Assembly: GCA_023460615.1 (NCBI GenBank)
Contig: JAEWPL010000092.1
Span: 1-6,278, forward strand
Direction of reading: 5' to 3'
DNA from: Pseudomonadota bacterium
Lineage (GTDB): Bacteria; Pseudomonadota; Gammaproteobacteria; Enterobacterales; Succinivibrionaceae
DNA length: 6,278 nt
Shown: positions 1-6,278 of the stretch, piece by piece
Layout: each line of letters opens with the position of its first letter
Numbering within the stretch: position 1 is the stretch's first letter
Notes under the pieces: generated by a model
What the model saw: the letters and a program-made list of their open reading frames with translations, nothing else
Databases searched by the model: none
Told to the model about the DNA's origin: nothing
Translations under genes and position numbers: made by a program

Positions 1-2
1 AC

Positions 3-332
3 GAAGCAGTATTAGTTTACAATAAAGATACAGAACTTGAAGAATTAACATGGGACGAAATAAATAAATTATCTACTTCTAAAAACAACATAGTTCAATA
101 TGCTCCTTATACTATTAATAAGAATAAAAGTGACGATCCTAGTAAATGGACTATCAAAGATAGAAATAAAACAGGTAAAGTATTATTTTACAAAAACAAA
201 TTAGGTGGAAAAACAACTTATTTAGAAGTTGTTAAAAAAGACGCTTCTTATCTATTTGATTCATCTAGTGATTATGCTGGTTCTACTCCAATGTTAGTTG
301 TTGGTGCTGGTAAATCATGGGGTAAAGATACG
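3..332 (+). other. unassigned N-side segment of the giant protein
   Basis: Residues 1-110 are polar and Lys/Asn/Asp rich, including ELEELTWDEINKL near residues 11-23 and a probable beta segment KVLFYKN near 60-66. I recognise no family here. Because the frame is already open at the left edge, this is not the protein's N-terminus, and it could be the end of another domain lying outside the window. Confidence 0.5.
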
Positions 333-3300
333 GTTATAGACGGATATAAAGCTCAAAGAAGAATAAAGGAATTATTAGTAGATAAAAAAAGTAGTATAGA
401 AGATATGATATTAGTAGTAGATGGTCATACAACTACAGCAGTCAGAACCGCTCCTTCATACACTTGTTACACTTCTTTATACTATTTTCCTGAAACAGTA
501 ACTAATATGATTCAAAGTTGGATTAATTATCAAGATGGTAGACCTTTGAGTAGATTAAGTTATTCTCCATTCGGTACAGATAAATATGGACGTATGTTAG
601 GTACTCTATATGTCAAAATGAAAATTAATGGAGAATCTGTATGGGTTAACGTTTCTAAATATGTACAAGCAGGGACTGATTTTACTGAACCTGATCCAGA
701 CTTTAGTGGATCTCCAGAATTAGAAGGAATATATAACGGACTAAGTAATAATGCTTTTAAAATAGGAAGTTATAATAATGCATATAGATTTATAGATGAT
801 AGCAATATCGACGGTAACGAATCATTTGAAAAGATGATTGCATTACATGAAGAACTAACTGGTTTAAGTTGGGATGCTGAACAAGAATGTACTTTATTGT
901 TAGGCGACAGTTTCTTTTTAATACCACCACAAAGTATTCGTAATGTAACAAATCTAGATTATACTAAAGTACCATTATTAAGAAGTAAAGGTACTATGAT
1001 TAAGAATCAAGCGAATCGTGAACAAGTACTTGAAATAGATGTATTCTTCTATGGTGAATATGGTATCAACGGTATACCATATAGAGCACTTACTCCTAAC
1101 GGATCTGAAGTTACTTATTATATGAACGGATTAAGAGCTTTATTCGCTCAATTTAGAATTTGTCCATTCTTACCTATTCACAACTATTACATAAATCATG
1201 TGTTAGGAATAGAAGCAGTATCTATGGTGGGCATGTCTCTTGAAACAGTTGAGGGATTTCCTAAATTAATAAAAGCAACACTTACACTTCGTGAGTTTAA
1301 TTATAGAGTATATATGCCAGACTTACCTATACAATATGTAGATAGTAAAACAGGCAAGATGAAAGGTTTCGAACCTATATTTGCTAAATGTTTTGAATGG
1401 GAAGTTTATAGATACTATTATCAAAGATGTATAATGCACGGAGAAGAAATATCTCAATATACTTACAATACATATGAGTATGGAGAATATTATTATTCTT
1501 ATAAAAATGTTTTACAACATGCAAATTTGCAATCTCAAAGTATAGAATTCTATGTACCAGACGATAAATGGTTGAGTCAAGCTTTGCAAGTTAAAAAAGA
1601 CAAAGACAGATATGGTCAAATGGTTTCATCTGTATCATTAAATGATAACGAAACAGAGTTTATAAATAATATAGCTGCCGATGATCCATTAGTAGATAAT
1701 ACTACTTTTAAAAACAAACTTAATGATTTACTTAGTGGTAGTACAGTATCTCTTAAGAATTCATATAATAGTCCAGATACTGTAGTTGGAATGAATACTA
1801 ATGACATATTCCAAACAGATAGCACAGCTCAATCATGGGCTAAATCTAAGACTCATGTAATAGGTGTTGAACCTAATGATTTATATACTACTTTCAAGAA
1901 TAGATTGAATGTACTATATAAACTTGGATGGATATACGATGTAACATTAGATGAAGGTTTGAATGATGCAAATACAGCTATTATATGGACATTTAATATT
2001 AAGTTAGATACTAGTAAAATCGATCTAAATAATCTTAGAGAATATACAAGAGATTTGGCAACTAAAGCAGATGAAGGTTCTTCTTCAGCTAATTTCTTTA
2101 AAGATGGATATGCACAATATATGGTAACAGCTCAATATGATGAAGAAGGGAAATTCGTTGGAGTTTCCGCTGCTTATGATGCAGGACTTGCTGCTATAAT
2201 GGCAGCTGGTAGTGGAGAAAATGATCCTAGTAAACTTAGCACTACCTCTGAGGTATTTAACTATGCAAACTATACAGATCCTAAAGCTATGAAGTTTGTA
2301 CCTTACATCAAAGATTTGGATGGTAATAGTATACCTATAGATTTAGATTTATTACATATAACAACTCAAAATACATTTACAGAAATGTACTTAAAAGCTC
2401 AAGACGGATATGCTCCTCAATTTATGGGCGGAGGAGATGTTACTTTTGAATTAATGTTTACTACACAAGATTTACTAGTAGTATCATTAATGAATCAATT
2501 ACCGTCTTATGCACTACAAACAACTAAAACATATCGTAGAGTAATGCCATGTTTCCCAGTTAAAGTTAAAAATGATTATCTACAAATGTTAGGTATTAAC
2601 GAATGTTTAGTAGACAATGTTAACGTAACTACAGTTGATGGATATCCTGGAACTTATCAAGTACAAATGAGAATAACATCTGTAGATAGAACTTTAAGAC
2701 AAAGAGAAGCTATGCGTAAAATCAATACTGATGGATTTACAAGCAATATAGCAGCTACTAATATAAAAGATTATTTCTCATTAGAAAAAGCATTAGCACA
2801 ATCTGAATTATATCCTGATTTAGATTTACCTACTTTATCAGAATTAGAAAATCTAGGATGGAGTTATCTGAAATATGCTAATGAAGATAGAGTTTATGTA
2901 GATCCTGATTTTTATCTTATTTATTCATTCCAATATAGTGCACAAATGACTAAAGAAATAGTCAAGAAATATCTATATGATAAATATTATGTAGCAGCTG
3001 AGAATGACAAAGAAGACGGTACAGAAACAAAGACTGTAGGTCAATGCGCTCCTAGTGATTCTGTTATAAGAATGGAAGACGATAGTGGTCTTGCTTTATC
3101 AGCTAAATTAAATAAAATAATGGGCTTAGATGTGTGTGAAGGAAGCGAAAATTCGGTTTCTAAATACGCAAAAGAATTAATGAGTCAATTGAATGTAGCT
3201 GGAGAACAAGAAACATTATTTAAGAATAGTAATTATAGAACAGACTCATTTGATGACTTAATGGAGCTTGGAGCAACACTAGGTTGTTTAACAGCTTATG

Positions 3301-6278
3301 GTATAGAAAATGGATGGCAAATAAAAGAAGGATGGTATGCAACATTATCACAACCTTATGTAAATGATTTAGTAGAAAAACTAAAAGTATCTAATATTAA
3401 TAAAGCTAATAGCACTAAGGAAGATCAGAACTCTAAATGGGTAGAAGAAGTGTACACAAGAAGAAGAAATGCTATATTGGCTATAAATGAAATATTATAT
3501 TCTCCTATGGAATTCTCGGGAGGAGCTCGTACAGCGGATATAACATGTGTAGCAGATGCTTTTAATAAAGTATTCAATACAGATGCTGGTATAAGACTAT
3601 TAAACATACTGGATCCTATGGGTGAATATAAGAAAGGTAAATTAACAAAAATAGCTACTTATGCTGGAGATAGCAGTGGTGCTGGTAATGGATATTACAG
3701 TCGTAAAGATGATTATTATCAAAATTCTATTGGTGGAGGTAGTACATATAAATTTGAAGAAGACACATGGGATGAAGGTAATTTACCATTATTTTTACAA
3801 GGTTATATATATGCAGCAGGTTGCTGTCGTACTGGTCAAGAGTATAGTGAAAAGAGCAGCGACTGGGGTCCTAAGCAATTTATTGATGGAGATACTACTA
3901 AATACAATATTAGATACAAAGATAATAAAGTAGTTAAACAATTTAATAAAAACGATAAGGAAATAAAAGAGATAGCTAATAAAAAAGGTTTAAGCATGGA
4001 AGATGCTTATTGGTATTATGTAGCTACAGTAGGCGATTATTTCGGAGCATGGGCGATAGGTAAATATAGTGCTAAGAACATCAAAAAAATGATGCGTCCA
4101 GAGTGTCAAGTAGACTACAAATGTAAAGAGATGTACGCTTTAAGTGGTAAAGATAAATGGTGTGAAAAAGGATTCTTAGATCCATATTATAATTATGTTG
4201 GATATAGAAGTAAACAGGGCCGTGATTATATAAAAGCTATATCAACAAATGGATGCGATAACTGTGTAGCATTTATACGTGTTATGTTACAAAAGCTTAA
4301 ACAAATGTTAATGGATGGATATCTAATAAGTGAAGTTGATATTATAGCTGGTAACTATGATCAAGTTAAGAAAGAATGGGATGATTATATTGATCAATGG
4401 GATAGTGCATTATGGGCTAATGCTGGAGATCAAGATCATGGTGGAGATGGCAAGAAAGCTCAAGAGAAAGGTCTTAATGAAGCTATCGAGAAAAGATATG
4501 GTATGTCCAAAGAAGAAATGGATGTACTAATTGAAGAAGATATACCAAAAAGTTATTCTCAAATATTTAGTGCTAGAATGATTTATCCTGTAATGTTGAT
4601 GGCTATAGATTGTAACGACAAAATAATGAAGATGGTATCTAAGAGAAATTACGATGAATTAAATACTATGACTCTTGGAACATCAGTTGGTTCAGGTGAC
4701 TGTACACCTATGAACAAGTTCTTAAAAGCATTAACAGGAATAAAACTATTAGGAACAACTATGGAAACAGATTCTGATGCTATTACATCAAATGCACAAA
4801 AGATATTTAATACTTTAATGCAAGAGATAGCAGAGAACTTTTCTAATGATCCAAGAAGATATGTACTACATAGTTTCTATGATATGTTAGTCAACGATAA
4901 AAGAGGAAGGCTATTAAGAGCATTTCCTACATTCTATATAGTATTTGTAGATGAAGGTAGACGTATTGGTACTTGGAAACTGTATGATAACTTCTACAAC
5001 ATGTCTGCTATAAGTAATATAGAAGTTGTTAAATCTAGAAAGATACCATCAGATACGTGTACATTTACTATGAGTAACTTATATACATCATATGCTTCTA
5101 CTTATGATAATACAGTATATCAACAATACGTAGATGTATATGGAATTAAAGATTACTTTAATAGTATATTCTCACCTCGTGCATATTTAAATACTGAAGA
5201 AATGATACGTGGACGTAAGCAATTAACAGATACTACAGTATTGAGTGCTGGTGTAAGAATACACGTAAGAATGGGTTATGGTTCAGATGGTTCTAAATTA
5301 CCTATAGTATTTAACGGTAAGATAGCTGAAGTTAACTGTGGTGAAGTTGTAGAAGTAGTAGCTCAAGGTGATGGACATGAGTTAATGAATCCATTAAATG
5401 CATTCGGCGAACTTGAAGCTAAATCTTTAGAAGAGGCACAAAGTTGGGTTACTATATGTCGTGATATTCGTGGATCCTTAGCACGTGGTGGAGAAACTCC
5501 TAAGAACTTAATAGCTAAATTAATGACTGCTAAATATGGAGGAATAGTTAAATCAGCTGTTAGAAAATTCTCTAATACTAGATTCTTCTCTGAAAACCCA
5601 TTCGGTATATATCATTTTGGAGATAGAAGATTTAAAGATATATTTGAAGACAGTGAAATAGTACAGAATTTATACGAAGTATCGGATGAAGCTATATTAT
5701 CAGGTATTACATCTTTAGTTCCTGATAAAGCAGAGTCTGCTTCAACTCCTACGATAAACTGTTCATTACAAGATAAAACAATGTGGGAGATAGTTAATCT
5801 ATGTGCTCATGCTGGTGACGATTATTATGCAGCAGTTAGAGATTTTGGAATGAGAAGTACATTATGTATGATGAAAGGTAATCATTATTATGCATATGCT
5901 TATAAGAAACTAGATGATAAAATTTATGAAAAGCGTAAGCCTTTCCAACAATATCACTACTTTGACTCTTATAATGACATAATATACAACACTATCGAAG
6001 CAACTGAAGCTAATATGAAAACTAATGCGATAGGTACATGGCAAGCTACAGATTATATATGGGGTCATGAACAAGCTACAGTTGGTCCTATATATCTTGA
6101 TATGAATATATATCCTGAATATCAAAAATCTATGACAGTAGATACAGGGCTTATAGCAGCAGGTAACGGCGGTATAGATATACCACTTATAACTGCATTA
6201 GCAGAAAGATGGTCAACTGATGTAGATGATGACAAAGTAAATAAACAACTTGCTAGAAAAATCACTACTAATGTATTA
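3..6278 (+). CDS. giant phage tail/baseplate hub protein, internal fragment open at both ends
   Basis: The frame starting at base 3 is open for 2092 codons to the last base; the other two forward frames hit stops within the first 25 bases. No start or stop is visible, so the complete protein is longer than 2092 residues. The best-supported role is a virion tail-tip or baseplate component. The last ~470 residues read like a gp27 / late-control-D hub, with RLLRAFPTFY at 1637-1646, GVRIHVRMGYG at 1750-1760 and VAQGDGHEL at 1786-1794. Two diverged copies of another tail domain lie at 296-439 and 780-904. There is no signal peptide or convincing membrane segment in the visible part. Base and codon use look uniform throughout (ATA Ile, AGA Arg, CAA Gln, TTA Leu), with no frameshift or recently inserted patch. 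No neighbouring gene is visible, so operon context is unknown. A very large bacterial surface protein is the alternative; the hub motifs argue against it. Confidence 0.85.
405..690 (+). other. SNase-like (thermonuclease-fold) domain, probably inactive
   Basis: The following motifs appear in the order expected for staphylococcal nuclease. VVDGHT is at 138-143, where the nuclease has the DGDT strand. VRTAPS is at 147-152, where it has the VDTPE loop. YFPET is at 161-165, aligned with the YGPEA helix start. DKYGRMLGTLYV is at 193-204, aligned with DKYGRGLAYIY. WVNVSKYVQAG is at 214-224, aligned with the VN..LV..G helix. The Arg of DKYGR (R197) matches catalytic Arg87. The calcium ligand Asp21 is replaced by H142, Asp40 by T149 and Glu43 by S152, and the loop carrying Arg35 is shortened. 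If the alignment is right, the fold is kept for structure or binding and nuclease activity is unlikely. This comes from remembered motifs, not a computed alignment. Confidence 0.5.
888..1319 (+). other. tail/baseplate repeat domain, copy 1
   Basis: Residues 296-439 form a compact, probably beta-rich unit. It begins with GDSFFLIPPQSI (302-312) and passes VPLLRSKGTM (323-332) and the strand QVLEIDVFFYGEYGING (341-357). It continues through the helix YYMNGLRALFAQF (372-384) and PFLPIHNYY (388-396), then LGIEAV (401-406) and ETVEGFP (414-420), and ends with a strand running into FNYRVYMP (432-439). The pattern recalls domains found in tail-tip and baseplate proteins of large phages of Gram-positive hosts, where a tube-like or LysM-associated role is suspected; that link is from memory. 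Copy 2 downstream shares its core spacing exactly, which supports a real folding unit. The exact function is unknown. Confidence 0.55.
1320..2339 (+). other. linker region between the two repeat domains
   Basis: Residues 440-779 separate the two repeat copies. The first part is unusually aromatic, with 12 tyrosines in the 32 residues from 469 to 500. A polar, probably flexible stretch rich in Asn, Ser, Thr and Asp follows (about 535-620). A mixed alpha/beta segment comes next, with DLYTTFKNRLNVLYKLGWIY (626-645) and the likely strand IIWTFNIKLD (660-669). An alanine-rich stretch, SAAYDAGLAAIMAAG, lies at about 722-736. I assign no family. It may contain a further small domain, or a spacer that lets the two copies pack against each other. 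Confidence 0.4.
2340..2714 (+). other. tail/baseplate repeat domain, copy 2
   Basis: Residues 780-904 repeat the plan of copy 1. A strand lies at DLLHIT (782-787), then YAPQFMGGGD (803-812) leads into the strand VTFELMFTTQD (813-823). A helix follows (LLVVSLMNQLPSY, 824-836), then MPCFPVKVKNDY (848-859), LGINEC (863-868), TTVDGYPGTY (876-885) and a final strand ending near RTLRQREAM (896-904). The interval from LGI to TV[D/E]G[F/Y]P is the same length in both copies (Ile to the motif's Gly is 15 residues each time). Direct sequence identity is otherwise low, so the duplication is old or the two units were acquired separately. The helix region is shorter than in copy 1. Confidence 0.55.
2811..2942 (+). 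other. conserved-looking inter-domain linker (YPDLDLPTL ... RVYVDPDF)
   Basis: Residues 937-980 carry YPDLDLPTLSELENLGW followed by EDRVYVDPDFYLIYSF. The proline- and acid-rich start and the RVYVDPDF phrase resemble linkers I associate with giant tail proteins of large phages, directly after the tail repeat domain. That association is from memory. It marks the border between the repeat-domain half and the helical centre of the protein. Confidence 0.4.
2943..3659 (+). other. helical central region of unknown family
   Basis: Residues 981-1219 are mostly predicted by eye as alpha-helical, with alternating hydrophobic and charged residues. Examples are MTKEIVKKYLYDKYYVAAEN (982-1001), SALKLNK-like turns near 1030, and EEVYTRRRNAILAINEIL around 1148-1165. 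ADITCVADAFNKVFNTDAGIRLLNIL (about 1179-1204) could be another helical pair. No catalytic motif or known domain is evident. Confidence 0.35.
3660..4082 (+). other. possible degenerate lysozyme/transglycosylase-like segment
   Basis: A Gly/Ser-rich loop (1222-1247, with SSGAGNG and GGGS) leads into LFLQGYIYAAGCCRTGQEYS (1264-1283) and then SSDWGPKQFIDGDTTKYNI (about 1286-1304). The second phrase resembles the core of soluble lytic transglycosylases, where a serine-rich loop, GxMQF and a T..xY.. helix follow the catalytic ES. Counting back the usual ~15 residues from the GPKQF Gly lands on the C1274-C1275 pair, not a Glu. A helix DAYWYYVATVGDYFGAWAIGKY follows at about 1335-1356. Tail-borne wall-degrading domains are common in phages, so the context fits. 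The match is short and the catalytic residue is not evident, so this is a weak call. Confidence 0.25.
4104..4265 (+). other. cysteine-containing segment (five Cys in 54 residues)
   Basis: Cysteines fall at residues 1368, 1374, 1387, 1418 and 1421, ending in GCDNC. The spacing is C-x5-C-x12-C-x30-C-x2-C. A bound metal ion or redox pair is possible, but the spacing matches no zinc or iron-sulphur motif I can name, and there is no matching histidine cluster. It sits between the possible transglycosylase-like segment and the charged helical region. Confidence 0.3.
4266..4859 (+). other. charged helical region preceding the hub domain
   Basis: Residues 1422-1619 look strongly helical. VAFIRVMLQKLKQMLMDGYL spans about 1422-1441, and an acidic and Trp-rich stretch covers about 1455-1475. 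A Gly/Asp loop, GDQDHGGDG (1475-1483), is followed by KEEMDVLIEEDI near 1505-1516 and MIYPVMLMAIDC near 1526-1537. The last segment is hydrophobic but short and ends in charged residues, so I do not call it membrane-spanning. I recognise no family; it probably forms a stalk or packing helices ahead of the hub. Confidence 0.35.
4860..6278 (+). other. tail hub domain, gp27 / late-control-D-like, truncated at the right edge
   Basis: Residues 1620-2092 are the most recognisable part. RLLRAFPTFYIVFVDEGR (1637-1654) is followed by WKLYDNFYNMSAI (1658-1670) and VVKSRKIPSDTCTFTMSN (1675-1692), the first barrel strands. GVRIHVRMGYGSDGSKLP (1750-1767), FNGKIAEV (1770-1777) and VEVVAQGDGHEL (1783-1794) follow. 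This is the usual hub pattern of a bounded dimensionless surface, an outward strand and a closing strand with a polar DG.EL-type end. A later helix, TMWEIVNLCA (1926-1935), and DYYAAVRDFGMRSTL (1940-1954) match the second half of such hubs, ahead of GNHYYAYAYKK (1959-1969). In the family, three such chains form the ring that joins the tail tube to the spike. The window ends at residue 2092 with the domain or a following one unfinished. Confidence 0.65.

Noticed and set aside
1616..1825. 69-codon ORF on the - strand
   Set aside because: Antisense shadow of the linker between the repeat domains; hydrophobic only because Asn/Asp/Lys codons read backwards give Leu, Ile, Val and Phe.
135..2233. 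12-base direct repeat GATCCTAGTAAA near 135 and 2222
   Set aside because: It encodes Asp-Pro-Ser-Lys in both places with common codons of this gene; no extended repeat surrounds it, so it is coincidence.
2427..2439. Shine-Dalgarno-like GGCGGAGGAG directly before an ATG
   Set aside because: The purine run abuts the ATG with almost no spacing, the ATG is out of frame and stops after five codons, and the bases are explained by the Met-Gly-Gly-Gly-Asp codons of the giant protein.
3425..3607. 60-codon ORF on the - strand
   Set aside because: Antisense shadow of the helical centre; no start signal and no recognisable product.
3661..3933. 90-codon ORF on the + strand in another frame
   Set aside because: It lies wholly inside the long frame, is offset by one base, has no ribosome binding site in a gene gap, and its translation is a low-complexity Val/Ile/Lys run typical of a shadow.
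4575..4613. Hydrophobic run MIYPVMLMAID as a possible membrane helix
   Set aside because: It is too short and is bounded by charged residues; it fits a buried helix better.
5910..6125. 71-codon ORF on the - strand, membrane-like in composition
   Set aside because: Antisense shadow of the hub end; the apparent hydrophobicity comes from reverse reading of A+T-rich codons.

Overview
The window is one uninterrupted coding frame on the + strand. It is open from base 3 to base 6278 (2092 codons) with no start codon, stop codon or gap inside. It is therefore an internal slice of a single giant gene. Its true start lies to the left and its stop to the right. No intergenic DNA, RNA gene, promoter, terminator or mobile element is present.

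The DNA is strongly A+T rich. Ile is mostly ATA, Arg mostly AGA, Gln almost always CAA and Leu mostly TTA. The translation reads as a virion structural protein, most likely a tail-tip or baseplate protein of a large tailed phage or prophage. The host is plausibly a low-GC bacterium such as a Bacillota or gut relative, but this rests only on composition and on remembered family resemblance. No TAG or TGA occurs in frame, so there is no sign of stop-codon recoding.

Residue number is position divided by 3. Residues 1-110 are unassigned. Residues about 135-230 carry the ordered motifs of a staphylococcal-nuclease-like (SNase/thermonuclease) fold, with most catalytic positions replaced. Residues about 296-439 and 780-904 are two diverged copies of one tail domain, sharing LGI and TV[D/E]G[F/Y]P at identical spacing. 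Between the copies lie a Tyr-rich stretch and a mixed alpha/beta region. Residues 937-980 form a conserved-looking linker. Residues about 980-1220 are helical. Residues 1256-1290 weakly recall a lysozyme/transglycosylase GxxQF core. Residues 1368-1421 hold five cysteines. Residues 1440-1600 are charged and helical. Residues 1620-2092 resemble a gp27 / late-control-D tail hub and run off the right edge.

The overall picture is a multi-domain baseplate polypeptide in which parts that smaller phages encode as separate proteins (tube-like or LysM-associated tail domains, a hub, possibly a wall-degrading module) sit in one chain. Domain names are inferred from remembered motifs and were not confirmed by any search.
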